Positions 10,761 through 23,534 of a DNA stretch of 64,000 nucleotides are shown in pieces (position 1 is the first letter of the stretch; every line of letters begins with the position of its first letter). The notes beneath the pieces were generated by a model. The model made no database searches. It was not told the origin of the DNA and worked only from the letters and a program-made list of their open reading frames with translations. A program made the position numbers and the translations under genes. The DNA lies in NCBI RefSeq assembly GCF_030272615.1, contig NC_081407.1:377635132-377699131 (forward strand), written 5' to 3'. This DNA is from Cryptomeria japonica (lineage: Eukaryota; Streptophyta; Pinopsida; Cupressales; Cupressaceae).

Positions 10761-13700
10761 ACATCAATTTTTTGATAATCTTAAATATTTCTTTATTCAT
10801 CACTATAAATCTATTATGAATTTAGTCTCAATATTGTAGAAATTTATTCTATTATGAATGCAATATTTAGGGATGTAATCTTTATATTTTTTTTTAATTA
10901 GGAAAAGGTCCTAATAGAATCCCCAACTAATTAATCTAGAGAAAGATACCACTAAAGAAAGAAATTCAATCCTCACCACTATGGTCTTGAAGGATTTTAA
11001 GACACTTGGATTCCTATTTTGGCTCGCTTTTCCTTGACCCTATGTTAAGATAGTAAACTAGTTTGAGAGAATCTATTGGGTGGGAAATTGTGTATGGTTG
11101 CAATTATTTTCATGCATGGAAAGTGATTTAAAGTTTGGACCAATAGAGGATAAGTATTTCTTGAACCTTCAAGGACATGTGTAGAGCACTGCATGGATGT
11201 TTCTCCATTATTTAACTCTTTGAATATGTAACTAAATTATTTTTGGTTGATGACACAGTAAGTGTGGTATCTGTCTTTTCGATATGTTGTGGATAATATT
11301 AATCAAATATGGAATTTTTTTGATGCTATATACACTATGTTTTGGATTGAATTTAGGTAAGAGAAGAGGTAATGGAAGAATAAAAGAGGTACACAAAGGA
11401 AGAAGACTGAAATAGGTGGTTTGGGATGGAGGTTACAAGTATATATGATAATTCGTATGGATAATTTGTTGTCCATAAAGAGGCAAATAAGCTATCACAA
11501 CTTCAACATGAATGAATGCCTCATCTACAGAAGCAAAAGGTACCTCTAATTGTTTCAAAATTTGTCAAAATAGTAATGATATACCAAATAATCAAGTGGA
11601 ATATCCTTTAGGTAACTAATATTATCTTCAAACTATTTATTTTGATTTTCATCGTATCCTTTCCATGTGCATTTCCCTTGGTTTTAGTCCCATTTTTTCT
11701 TTATTTTATTCAAAACAAAATTTATAGATGCCTCTACTTGTCTCACCACTCATTAATTGTTTGGGATTTTCATTCCATTCACCAAGTTTGGCATCTATTC
11801 TAAGACTTTGTGTCATGGCCAAGCTAAATGATTTGCCTCTAGTTTCTCTCCAATCTAGTCACCTAGTAGCATGTGAAATCTATCTCTTCCTAATTATTAT
11901 TCTCTCCATCTTGTTAATGACCATTTCATTAATGAATTCTTCCTCATAATTTTGGATAAGTGAGACAATGTTAGCTCAAGGAATCTTTTCAATCCTCTTT
12001 CAAGATTCTTTCCCAAGTAATAATCTTGCATATTGGAAAATAAACTACGCTTCTATTTTTCCAAGCTACTCTTCCTTATAATGTTTAGATTTATTCTAAA
12101 GTGCTCATTGTGACTCATGTTTACTACTCTTCCTATTAGTCTCATTCCAATATCTCGATGCATTGTTAAGGTTATTATGGTTGATTATTAAAGCTAGTGG
12201 GAATAAAATATAGAGGCGTGTTTAAGATAATTCTTATCATTGGTTGGTTAATAAAAATATGGTTTCAATATTGATGCACAAACATATTAGAAGGGCACTT
12301 TTATGATGTATGTGAAATAATCACATTATTAAGCAAAATAATAGGTAATATATAGGCAATAATACTCCATATATAGATATTCTATATGAGGGACATGACT
12401 AATTCCACAAACTATAAGATTGACTAGGCTTTTCTCATTAGTGGAATAATATAATAGCTAGTGTGTATTGTTGCCTAGATGCATGAATTTGTAGTTTCCA
12501 TACAACTAAGAAATGATAATGTTTCTAAGTACAAACCAAGTGGGAACTATGGACCCACTAATCTTATTTGTAACCACTCGCCATGACTATATTATGATAA
12601 CTCTCTTATTGATAATAGAGAGTATCTAATACATTTATTAAGACCCTGATTATGGTCATGTGGTAGACCACACAAAGAATGACGTCCATAGGAGGCTAAG
12701 AAGGTGATCCATGAACAAGAGTTTGTTTCATTAAATCCTTAACATTAACTATCATTAAGGTGGAATAATTTAGTGAACAACCTCTTATGCTATCTAGGTA
12801 CCCTAATGTCATATTCTATTAGAATTAAACAAGTAGTTAGAGTTCATTCTATTTTTAAATCCAAGTATAGAGGGGGGACTATAATGATCCATCATCAATG
12901 AGTGTTTTTAATTAGATAAGAAGGGATTTTGAAAGGGCCTTGATCCCTTGTGCAAAGAGAAAGATGAAGCATTAATCCCAACATAAAAACAAAACAAAAC
13001 AACTCCAAAACAACAAAACAACAAGAGGCGGAATAACTAAAGCAAAAATGAACCATCCTAAAATCAGGGTGGCACATCCATCATTAGAACCCAAAGCATT
13101 ATATATCCTTGAACAATCCAAAGGGGAACTCCCTTGATTAGAATCAATATTTTGAATCTCCTGGGAAATAGGGAAAGTTTCATCCTTATTTTTCTCCTTA
13201 CAAGCATGACAAATAACCGAAGAGTACTCATACTCAAACTTCTGCACTCATTTTCCAAATTTAGAGATAGGTTAATCTGGGTAGGGAGATCTTGATCGCC
13301 ATTGAGTGAGGATGCCAAGAATATCTTTCATATAGATAAAAAATGGGATTAAACTAGGGCTCAAGGACCCATCTACACAATAGCAATCATATGAAGGGAG
13401 TAACCACTGCCATGAGATATGAAACTTAAAACAATGTGACAAAGATATTACTATGTATAGCTTGAGAGCATTCAAAATCATACCCTTATTTGATCCAAGG
13501 GGTTATATGGAGGAGAAGATAGTGAGAAAGTATGTTTATGTGACTAATTTAGAGATTTTTTTGGAAAATTTTGCCAAAAAATCTCAATTTAGAGAAAGTG
13601 ATTATTGTACTACCTTACTTTGTTTTGTCTTAGCTTGAAAAAAAAAGTCTAGTTTAGATTATTTTCCTATAAAACAAAATGCTCTAACAATATTGTTATC

Positions 13701-15120
13701 GAATGCAAATATTTAGAAGCTATTCCATATGATATTCTTGATAAAACCATTTCTTTTATAGAATTTAGAAAGGTAAATATTATAAGATTTGACTATGGAG
13801 ATAGCCACCCAATATCTAGAGGTCTAATGGAAAGCACAAAAAAATGAGCAGATCAATATGACACGAATAAACTATATTCCTATCAATGAATGCAAGTTTA
13901 CAATATGAATGAATGAGATTATAAATAGAACCCCTTGATTATATAGGTCAAGATGAGATATGTAGGATATCATAAGATTATGAAAGTATCTTAATCTTAT
14001 GATATGAGACATAAAGTGATAAGTATCCTATGTATACCTTAAGTAAACTTAAATGATAAGGCATAAAAATGACCTAATAGTGGAAGTAGCTAGGTAATAT
14101 CCCTATTACACCAACAATTATTGTTACTTGTTCTTTGATTCATCTCATTGATATGGCTCAAATTGAAATAATTCATTTCATCAATCAGAACAAATATATT
14201 CAAAATTTTACTAAGCAATAAAACAAGTCTCATGGTCCTTACTTTCCTTAAACTGGCCCCTTTGGTTGCTAGCCCTTTACTCACAAGCATTACTCTCACA
14301 AAAAATACAAACTCATTTTTTTGTAAGTGATCCTTTAATCATCATCATTTTCATGCTCCGAGCATACTTACCTTTGCAAGTGCAAGTATCCGAATCCTCG
14401 ATCCAAAACTATAATCTACTATATTTGCAACAAGCTTTGCCACATCACTTCAAATTGCTCTTGTAAGAACACAATTGTTAAATTAGTCTACATGACTAAT
14501 GCAATATCATGGAGGGGTGTAGTAGAAGAAGACATATATCTCTATAAACAATATGACTTTTTTGAATCTGTTCTCAAAGATCAATGATGAAAATAATGAA
14601 GATGGGGTTTTTAGTATGATATATGAATTAATTGAACTACATACTATAAGAATGAATAGGTCTCTAGAAGATCAAGGAAGTAGAGGAGAGAGGATCTCCC
14701 TATACTAGTAACACATTTAGAGGAAGGTAAATCACAATCTTCTTTTAAAACTTTTATAGTGACTCTACAAGGTACTAGACCTGTCCTAATTTCTTTCAAA
14801 TTAGTAAACTAATGAAGACTAGTTAATAAATAAGTTAACTAGGAAGCCAAAACTCCTTCATGAGATTCATATAGAAGGCCAATATCTTAATTGTACAAAT
14901 GGGATATAGAAGCAAAGAAGAAGATTTTGAAGAATAATTTTGTGGAAGATTCGATGAAGGGTGTTCTTCTAGCCATCCTACCATCATTCTTAATTTTGAA
15001 GAAACGAAAGATGAAGAAGCAATTTCCCATATTCATAACTAGTTCCATTTAAGAAATCAAGAAAAGCAACCTACACACCTTGAACCTAAATGTACAAATT
15101 GAAGGACAAGATGACTTTTT
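10761..15120. other. A+T-rich stretch without a supportable gene
   Basis: I see only short, uneven open frames on both strands (longest about 90 codons, near 12972-13247 minus) and no recognisable domain. A 14-bp perfect inverted repeat (ATATCATAAGATTA, arms 13967-13980 and 13992-14005, 11-base loop) is the only clear structure. The stretch is probably old transposon debris. Confidence 0.5.
13967..14005. repeat. Small perfect inverted repeat
   Basis: Arms ATATCATAAGATTA and TAATCTTATGATAT (14 bases each) flank an 11-base loop. Confidence 0.7.
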
Positions 15121-15598
15121 CCTCCGTCTGTAGCTCTTATTGCTGTTGACGGAGGCCCAAGCATCGCCATTTACACAACCCATTTTGGGCTCCCTTGCGG
15201 TCGTCCTCGCTGGTTATGTGCCAGCCCTTGGCACTTTGTGCCCATGGCACTTCGTTCCCCCATTCCCCACTGCAGCTGTGTTTGTCACACCAATGATCTT
15301 CCCCACCACAATTAAACCCATAGGTTCGCTACAGAGGCGGGACGAATGAGAGGCAGGATTTTGTAAAGAGGCAGGATTTATGAAATGACTTGGTCTTTTC
15401 TTTTTTTTTAAGTAATGCACGCGGTCATCGGAATTTCGACGAATGCAAGAACTTTTTCTAAAAAAACCCTAATGTCATTGCATTATCATCAGAATTCCGA
15501 CGAAATCGGGCATTTTTTCAAAAAAAAATCAAGTTTGATCACAATATACCTTCTCTGTCGGAAACCTCCGTCGGAATTTTAGGCTAAATGTATTAGTG
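15121..15598 (-). mobile_element. Possible CACTA-type transposon end
   Basis: The stretch ends in TTAGTG (15593-15598), which is CACTAA on the minus strand. Next to this end are several CGTCGG/CCGACG-type motifs: 15426-15440, 15489-15506 and 15556-15580 (CCTCCGTCGGAATTTT). An 8-bp inverted repeat CCTCCGTC/GACGGAGG lies at 15121-15155. Palindromic CGTCGGAATT-like subterminal repeats are common in plant CACTA elements. The region is richer in G+C than its neighbours and contains no transposase. The other end was not found, so the call is tentative. The last base sits at the left edge of duplicated block A. Confidence 0.4.
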
Positions 15599-15600
15599 AC

Positions 15601-16245
15601 TAAATAGTTGTTAGAGTTATAAAATTTTAAATGCTAGTTTGAATATTATATACAATGAAGGGGATTGGTCCTATCCAATAGTTTTGTTATCAAAAAGGAA
15701 AATAGGAATATCCAAAACCCTTTGTACAATTTAAGTTGAGATTTATGGTTCAAACAAACAAATGATTCCTATAATCCCTTTATAAAAGATATAGGGAAGA
15801 ATTTTGAACTTCTAAATAGTGTCATAAGTGAAAAACATATTCAATGTAATCAAATTGTTCATAATACAAGAAACACAAATTCATAAAAAATAACATTAAC
15901 AAGCGGATGAATAATATTCATAATACCTCTACTAAATATGACATTGTGTTATCTTAAATTTCTTATTTTAAATTTATTTAATATATTATTAATAATATTA
16001 TTATATTATATTATATTGTCTTGTTTCAACTTTAGTTTGGTGAAAGTTACAAGATATAAATAGAAAAACAAGAGGGTAATTTGTAAACAATAAAAATGTA
16101 TCAATGGGAAGTGGGATTATATATAAGTTTTCAAATTTCAAATGTATTATTAAGACAATTATTAAGCAAGAGTAAATATTTAGTATTTATAGTTTATTTA
16201 AAAGATATTAAAATGATACAAATAAAGATTTCACTTAGAAAAATC

Positions 16246-16291
<46 letters not shown>

Positions 16292-16466
16292 AATTTCATA
16301 CATTATCTAATAGAAAATGTATAAGAAAAAATAAATTACATAAAAATTTCAATTTCATATCTATTTAATAGAAAAACCCACACATTGAACAAATCATATA
16401 AGAGTACACATACTACAACCATAATCCCTCCCTCTCTAGCATATATCACGATAATAATGATATCCC
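15601..16466. other. Non-coding module downstream of the F-box gene
   Basis: A+T-rich sequence with a module (about 15690-15890: GGAATATCC, then TTGTACAATTTAAGTTGAG, then TATAAAAGATAT) that recurs at about 38385, 43310, 51090 and 52785. A (TA)n tract occupies 16249-16289. No gene is supported here; the short plus-strand frame ending in the TA tract is an artefact. Confidence 0.7.
16249..16289. repeat. (TA)n microsatellite
   Basis: About 20 TA units. Block B has only a very short TATATATA at the corresponding place (near 53910), so the array expanded in block A. Confidence 0.9.
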
Positions 16467-18086
16467 TTACTCTCTCAATTTTCCTAAGAACTGATAATTA
16501 TTTAGCTTCGGTTCGAATGACATCATCATCGGTTCCCTTTCAAAGAAATGAATTTTACAGGGAGGAAGGCATTGCCAAAACCCTTCCTTCAGATTATATG
16601 CAAACACTTCACCACCGAATAAACTACTGAAGCACAGGTAATCTCCCACACAAGCACACTTCCGATACCACAAATCATTACGGAGGTATTGAGGGAGCGA
16701 CTGTGGAGGCATTCTTGCAAACTCTTTCCAATTCCAAACCAACTTATCTTCCTCGTCCTGAGCCAACTCCCAGATAACAATACCCGTCTTGTTTGGCTCA
16801 ATTCCACCAAGTGATGGGTGAGTTCTTCCCAGCCTCGGTTTTTTGTGTGGAATGGATGCATTAATTTCACCAAGAATCGGATTGTTGTGTGGAATGGATG
16901 CATCAGTTCCAACAAGTGGTGGCAAACTTCTACCAATAGATGCGTGAATTCCACCAAGCCATGGGTTCATTGGGCCAAGCATCATATTGTTCATGTGTGA
17001 TGAGGATGCAGGAATCCCACCAAGAGCCCGATTGTTGTGTGATGTGGACGCATGGATTCCGCCGTACAATGGATGAATCCCACCATGCAATGGATGAATC
17101 CCGCCAAGCGTTGGGTGTGTTCCCCCAAGCGAAGGAACATTGGGTGGAATCGATTGCTCAATCATGTCAAGCAACTGCTCATACCACTCGTCAAAGATCC
17201 CCACCACAAGAATAGACGAGCCATATGAAACCATAGAGAAATCATTTGCATGTAGATCTTCAACATTTCGGGGTAATGGAGCTACTGTAACAGGGTTGAT
17301 AAAACCCTCATCTTGGATTTTGAAACTGATGATAGTCGTAGGCGATGCTCCCTTCCAGAAAAGAACGCCATTACACTCAACCATTTCATGACAGGATATT
17401 CTAGATCTAGTTTCCCATGCAAACTGACACTTAATCCTCCATGAATCTTCAACATAGTGGTAAATTTGGAAGTTAAACTTTGGAGAATTCGAGAAAACTA
17501 CCAAATAAGGCTCTTTGTTTTCTCCCTCCACAATATGGACGAATTTCTCAGTCAGATCTATTTCTATCTCTGCATAAGATCTATCAAGGGGATTGCAAAC
17601 AAATAATTGACTGGAAGATTTTTGAAATAACAGTAATCCCTGCCCTATGCTAAGCATAGATAAATCTCTTATATACTCTCTCTCAGGATTTGGGAGAATA
17701 AAGAGAGGGAGAGTCATCCATTTTTGTGCAGAGAAGCAGTAGACCATACAGCACCAATTTCTATATTCATCTTGACCATAGATAAGAAGCCATAGATTTC
17801 GGATGAACAGCGAAGACAGAAAACTTTGTGAAGACAAAATAAAATTCCATTCCTTACAAACCATGCGAGAGCTCCAGATTGATTGAAATGTAAGCTTTCC
17901 AAATATCAACTCCTTCATAGCTTGAGGCAGCTTAGATATATCCCCTTGTCCTGTGTATCCTTCAACTGTTGTATTCGATTTTCGCTCCATTCTTTTCAGC
18001 TCCCAAACTTCCAACCACTTAATGGCTTTGTATTTACAAATCAATAAATTATGAATTAAGTATATATCTATTTCATCTTCACTCAC
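16467..18086 (-). CDS. F-box protein with an internal Gly/His/Asn repeat
   Basis: This 539-residue uninterrupted frame is the best gene of the window. An F-box lies at about residues 48-95 (DISKLPQAMKELIFGKL, then MVCKEWNFI), the segment that binds SKP1 in SCF ubiquitin ligases. The C-terminal part resembles plant F-box/kelch-type propellers (LFVCNPLDRSYAEI, SYGSSILVVGIFDEW, WNWKEFARMPP, CVGDYLCFSS), which usually hold the substrate. Between two propeller strands, about residues 320-435 (16775-17120), is a low-complexity array of LGGIHASIPHNN-like units that normal family members lack. The start could be residue 1 or the Met at about residue 33 (MERKSN), because the F-box begins only afterwards; the paralogue at 54110-55800 is similar upstream of that Met. 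No intron is needed. The target is unknown. Confidence 0.85.
   Translation of the reverse strand: MSEDEIDIYLIHNLLICKYKAIKWLEVWELKRMERKSNTTVEGYTGQGDISKLPQAMKELIFGKLTFQSIWSSRMVCKEWNFILSSQSFLSSLFIRNLWLLIYGQDEYRNWCCMVYCFSAQKWMTLPLFILPNPEREYIRDLSMLSIGQGLLLFQKSSSQLFVCNPLDRSYAEIEIDLTEKFVHIVEGENKEPYLVVFSNSPKFNFQIYHYVEDSWRIKCQFAWETRSRISCHEMVECNGVLFWKGASPTTIISFKIQDEGFINPVTVAPLPRNVEDLHANDFSMVSYGSSILVVGIFDEWYEQLLDMIEQSIPPNVPSLGGTHPTLGGIHPLHGGIHPLYGGIHASTSHNNRALGGIPASSSHMNNMMLGPMNPWLGGIHASIGRSLPPLVGTDASIPHNNPILGEINASIPHKKPRLGRTHPSLGGIEPNKTGIVIWELAQDEEDKLVWNWKEFARMPPQSLPQYLRNDLWYRKCACVGDYLCFSSLFGGEVFAYNLKEGFWQCLPPCKIHFFEREPMMMSFEPKLNNYQFLGKLRE
16775..17120 (-). repeat. Coding minisatellite in the F-box gene
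   Basis: Imperfect units built around LGGIHP or GGINASIPHNN (roughly 7-14 residues) are repeated. The pseudogene copy in block B has one extra 14-residue unit (GGINASIPHNNSML), showing unit gain or loss between paralogues. Confidence 0.8.
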
Positions 18087-18148
18087 TCCCTATTATATGC
18101 ATTTGAGGTTGAGTACGTTATTGGAATAAGAGCAGCCGACATGAAAAA

Positions 18149-18180
<32 letters not shown>

Positions 18181-19020
18181 AAATAAATAAGATAAAAATA
18201 TGCCTTTCAGATGGAGTACCCTATTGCGATTAGAGGAGCCGAGGTGGGGTAAGCTATCTTCAATGTATTGGGGGTAGAGATCTATTACTTAGAGCTTTTC
18301 CATTTGGTGTGTTTCAAGAATGATCTTATTAATAATAAAAAATTGAAACATTCAATTATTGAACTTGTTTGTATTATAGATATGTTTATTTAAATATGTT
18401 CAAAAATGTTATAGATAATAAATATTATAGATATCAATTTAATTTTTATTTCAAATTTGTATTTTATTTTGAAATTGTCTTATTTACTAGATACATAATC
18501 ACATTAATTTTATGTGATACTTATTTTGATACTTAATTAATAGATCTTATTTTTGGTAATTTTTATTTTTGAATTAAAGAAAAATATATACAAACACAAC
18601 AACCATTTATTTCATTTATATAAAAATATGAATACACAACAAATAAATTTAAGAGAATACAACTATAAAGTAGATAATTTTAGTCTACACAAGAATTCGA
18701 AAAATTAATATCAATCTTTCTTGTTTAAAAAAAAATTGAACTTAAAATTGCCTCAAAAGTAGCCAGCGTCTTTAAAATAATTTGATCACTAAATTTCAAG
18801 GAATAATCTTAAACATGCTATTGTTTATCATCTGATCCCATTTATTAATTGATCTAAATTCATAATGTTGGGTAAACAATACTCTTAAACATTATTCAAT
18901 TGAATAGTGAAAACACAATTTTTCCCTATAAGAGTAAAATAAATATCTAACACATTGACATGGAGAGGATGTATTATATAAGATGGAGTAGATAAGGACC
19001 ATTAGGATTTTTTGAGGCAA
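18087..19020. other. 5' flank of the F-box gene
   Basis: A+T-rich with a short (TA)n run near 18150-18174. Parts (18090-18350) are repeated in truncated form at about 22900-23160 and 58190-58440, and 18390-18560 resembles 58570-58720. Promoter elements cannot be singled out in this composition. Confidence 0.6.
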
Positions 19021-20945
19021 TAGCTCTATAGGGGATGATTTAAAGGATGGATGAGAGGGAATATGTGATAATGGTTGGGTATTTCATGCAACTTGTTGCC
19101 TCTTGTACAATGGGTTTGTTGTCCGAAAGTGGATCTTGTTGGTTTTCTACTTTCACCCTTGCTTTTGGGTTTTGTGGTTGCCCCTATCTTGAATCTCATT
19201 TACTCAAACCCTTTTTTTCCTTTGTCTATGACCAGAGGATTCCCTTCATTAGTTCACTAGGTGAGCCATTAGTGGGGGTGGAATTCCTCTTCTACGCTTT
19301 GCTCCACTTTGGGGGGTTGGTGGGTGTTGCACCATTATTGGTGGCCTTTCCCGCTTTGCTATTTTTTTGTGTTATTGTTGGCTAAGGATTTGTTTTTACC
19401 TTTGGCTCTATGTCCCTTCACTTCCCCCCATGTTTTTATCTTCTTCGAATGGTGCTTTTGTGGCTTATGTATTTCTCTTGGCCTTGTAGTTTTCGTGTGC
19501 TCCTCTAGGGTTGGATCGGTGATGGGAGAGTTGTGGTTGGTGGTGGCCCCTTCTTTTTGGTCACCTTTTTACATTCTTTATGTTTTTTCAAGTGTGGACT
19601 CTCCTATTTTGTTTTGTTGGTCGTATAGAGAGGGGTTTGTGTTCTGAACAGAGGGGTGTCCTTTAGTGTCGTGGGCCTCTAGGTTGAGATAGTATTGCCT
19701 TCCATTCAAGGAGGTTGGATTTTTTGTGTCCCTTCCTTCATGCCAAGGGTTTTGAAGGTGCTTCATTTTTTGTTCCTTTGAGTGACCTTTAGTGATGATC
19801 CTCTTAATCGGTGTTTTTTTGTGTTATTTAGGATGGCGTTTCTCTTCTAAGTGGTTATTCTTCTTGTGCTAAAGTGGGCAGACTTGGTATTGGTGTTGAG
19901 GGTTGGTTACCTTGGGGGGTTTTAACTGAAGAGGGCTCTTTATGCTACATGCCTACTTTGGCATTGGGTTCCTATTGCTATTGGAGGGCGCTACCATTAT
20001 TAAGGATATTTTATTCTACACCTCGCTCCCCCTTTGATGTGTGGTTACTTACTGGGTTAATTCCTATTGGCAAGAGTTTTGAAGGTACTTCATTTTTTTC
20101 CTTCGAGTTCAATCCTATGGAGGTGGATTTTGAAGCTACAGTGTTTAGTTAGGCTCCTGTTGATGGACGTGCTTGGGGATTTTTATGTGTTCTTCAAAAT
20201 GGTCTTTCTCTTCATGGTGGTTTCTCTTCTTGTGCCAAAGTGTTTCTCTTCTTCGTGGTTACCTTGGGGGTGTTTAACTAGAGAGGGATCCTTATATTGT
20301 GTGCCTTCTTTTGTGCTAGATTCTTTCTACTATTAGAGGACACTACCATTCGTGAGGATCTCCACTTCTAACCCTTTCTCCCCCTTTCATGTGTGGTGCC
20401 TTGTTGGATTCATGCCTATGAGACCTCTCTTTCTATGTAGGTATTCGGGTCATTTTATTTCTAGATTATTTTCAATGGAATTTTCCCCTATATCTCTCCT
20501 TTCTAGGATGTTATTCCTTAATGTTCTTGTTGACAATTGACCTATTAAGCTGGCCTTGTTAGCAAAATGCTGCGAAATTTCTTCCAAAATTTGTTGGTTG
20601 TTGCTTGGCCTATGGTTGGTTTGTTTCCAACTTATAGGAGGTTGTTAACAATATGGTTCAGGGTGAATTCCTAAACTAATCTATCTGATTAGATGGTCTT
20701 GTGGTTTTAGGACTATGGTTCCTTCCAGTTATGGCTCAGGTCAAAAACCTCTCTTATAAAAAGGGTCTACCTTTTTGGGTGTTGTTTGGGTTGTCTCACT
20801 GCTTGTGAACTCTTCCCTTTTTCATGCCTTTGGGGTGACTTTTTCTAGTATGATCCTATCTTAATTTTTATTTTGTTATGTTATATGGGCCTATCCCACT
20901 TTTGTAATCAAAAAATGGATGAGATGTATTTGTAGATTTTTTTTA
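19021..20945 (+). mobile_element. LINE 3'-part remnants, plus strand
   Basis: This T/G-rich stretch has no long frame, but two parts (about 19850-20160 and 20220-20540) repeat each other. Both resemble, in opposite orientation, the LINE 3' region at 24090-24790: shared wording includes GGTTACCTTG followed by a GAGGGCTC or GAGGGATC motif. It ends with CCTATCCCACTTTTG and an A-rich tail near 20936-20960, as the minus-strand copy ends with CCTATCCCATTTTTT near 24090. I read it as overlapping 3' ends of one LINE family. The first part (19040-19470) recurs at 56403-56870. Confidence 0.5.
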
Positions 20946-22829
20946 AAAAAGAAGAAAAAAGCAAGCAAATACTAGTATATTAATTCAAAATATAAACATT
21001 ATAATACGAAAGTTAAAATGAAATCAGTCATGCCCAGAGAGGAGAGAACATACTACAAGAAGGGAAACCACATAGATGATGGTAAACATGTAGACCAAAA
21101 TTAACCAGCTAGTAAGCTACAAAATGATTCTAAAAAGTGAAGATGACAAAGACCATGGACCAATATGCTATATCTATCCTAGATGTAATAATTTATTAAA
21201 CATGAAAATATGGAGACCATAAGCTATAACACCCCTAATAAATAGAGATAAACAAAACCCCAATTTTTAATGGAGAGAGGAACTAGAAAGAGTTTGTATC
21301 CAAAGAACAATTTACTTAGAAAAATACTTGAAACCAAGCTAAAAAAAGGCCCCTGGCTAGCTCAGAGCATTGTTTTCCCCCACTCCTTTGCCATCTACTT
21401 TTCCTCCCTAAGACTACTTGTCACCAAACTTGTAATGCATAAAAAAATCCTTGGAGTCCTTTCTGAATCTTTCCTTATGATGCGCATTCCCAATATTTCA
21501 ATGACTCGATTGGTGTAGCATAAGACATTGGGGTGCATGAAAGAGTTGTTAAAAAAGAGTGGCCTTTGATGGATAAATGATCTCCTAAAATCCCTATTTT
21601 TTTCAGTTGTTCGATTCAAGGTTGATCTTCATGGTATGAGATAACTTAGTATACTAGGGTTTCTTATTCAAGTTTTTCCTCAAAAAATTTCTGTACAATT
21701 GGCCCTTGTCATAGAACAAATCATACTTTTTGTAGCCTTTTCAAAATTATCAACAAAAAATGAGAAGCAATTGAGACAACAAATGCAACAAAGAACCATA
21801 ATTTTGTAGTACATCAAATGTATTTGAGAAAAAGAAAGATACCACTTGAGAAGGGTAAATATTCCATAGGGCCTTAAGGAAAATTACATCTTATATAATA
21901 TCGGTGACAATTTCTCTTTATATCGCTATGAAATTCCATGAGAAGAATCATTTTATGTACTTTGGAGTGAAGGCCCCTAAGGTTGGAAACTCCTAAACAA
22001 TGAAGGAAACATAACTTATCAGGTTAAGAGGATTATATTACATGGTTCATGGTGAAAGGAAGCACCTAATGTAAGCAATAAGATGAAGCTAAGATTGGCA
22101 ACCTTTAATTCTTGAGAACCCCACATCTATACATTTGCAGATTCCTTAGAAATTATTTGGTTGAAAAACATCACCTCTCTACATCCACACAATCCTTGAG
22201 ATGTGATGGTATGAGAGGAATATACTTTTGCACAAGAGAGGAATATTAACTATTTAGTAAAGATAGAGAAAGTTCTTTGAAGGTCCTAATTTTAGTGCAT
22301 CCCATGATATGATATCCTTCCCAACACCTTCACAAGGATTGCGAGAATGACATAAGAAGGCCTAATTTTGTCGAGCGATATACATGGCCTTTGATGTGAC
22401 AAATCCACTAGTTGAGCACCATCATTCCTAGGTAAAAAACATTAATTTAAAATTTAAGGAGATATTGGGATCCTTACTAAATGCCACATCAAACACATAG
22501 CTTTGATACTTTAACTTTGAATCATCATTACCAAGCATTATTCCTAAGGATGACAACTTGCAAAGGAGAAAACTTGTTAGAAAGACTAATCAAAGAGATA
22601 TAGCTAAATCTATTGGTTCTAAGGGTTAATATTTGTAAATCTCTTTCTTATTATGCCTAATTTCTGCTTTCACAATTCTACAATCTTTGTTAGCTAATGC
22701 ATAAATATAGTCATTAGCTTATCTAAAATAATATTTTATACTAAAATATTCAATCCTATGCAAGAGTGGCCACACCTCTTGAAGAACATTCCTAATTCTT
22801 CATAGGCTAAGGTAGGTTATACATCCCCT
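20946..22829. other. Non-coding part of block A
   Basis: 20946-21835 is absent from block B and has no recognisable gene. 21836-22829 is collinear with 56940-58010. Short frames are present on both strands without domain similarity. I see nothing that can be supported as a gene. Confidence 0.5.
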
Positions 22830-23160
22830 TCTTGCATATCCTTTATGTGTTGCAATTAATTTTTTATCCATTCCTTTCATCTCCCAAGCCTCCAAGCATA
22901 TAATCCTCAGTCCCTATTATATGCTTTATAGATTGGGTACGTTATTGGGATAAGAACAACAAATGTGCAAAAAATATAAATTAAAATAAATAAGATAAGA
23001 AGATGCCTTTTAAATGAAGTATCTTATTGTGATTAGAGGAGCCAACTTAGAGTAAATATGCAGTAAATATAGATTAAAATAAAACTTAGCATAGCTATCT
23101 TTAATGTATTAGGGTGGAGATCTATTACTTAGTGCTTTTTCTCTCAAGAATGATCCTATT
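22830..23160 (-). pseudogene. Truncated 5' remnant of an F-box gene copy
   Basis: The stretch matches the 5' part and upstream flank of the F-box gene (17930-18330). Landmarks are CATCTCCCAAGCCTCCAAGCA against CAGCTCCCAAACTTCCAACC, the TATTATATGC motif, the ACGTTATTGG-ATAAGA motif, and AGAGATCTATTACTTAG-like text. The F-box and propeller are missing. It lies in the same orientation as the intact gene, so an older tandem copy was lost before block A and block B separated. Confidence 0.65.
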
Positions 23161-23534
23161 AAATATAATTTCAAAACTAAAAGTTTGAGATGAGCATCAT
23201 TAAGTTTTATATGAAAAATATGTTTCCTTAAAATTTTAAAATACTATATATTGACCTCAGATCTATGACAAAAAATTGAAACATTCAATCATTGAAACAT
23301 AGGAAAATTGAATCATTCAATCATTGAAACAAAATGTAAAGTTTTAATTTATCACCTTTCATATTTAAATGAAAAATTGATTATTCTTTACAAATCAAGA
23401 TGCATATCATATTTATTCAAATGTACACTAGGACTTCATAATTGACGAGACATTTCATCTTTTAAACCAAAAATTTAATCTCAACTATTAACTATTCCTT
23501 GATCCCGTCTATTTTGTGTTCTTTGCAATTGTCT

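Noticed and set aside
15140-15420. Frames on both strands in the G+C-richer stretch
   Set aside because: Short, overlapping and without domain; better explained as interior or subterminal transposon sequence.
19047-19647. Two overlapping 112-codon plus-strand frames with many hydrophobic residues
   Set aside because: The frames are interrupted in the block B copy and the sequence is T/G-rich repeat; no membrane protein family recognised.
21335-21360. tRNA-like A-box text CTGGCTAGCTCAGAGC
   Set aside because: No matching B box at the right distance and no cloverleaf, so neither a tRNA nor a SINE is supported.
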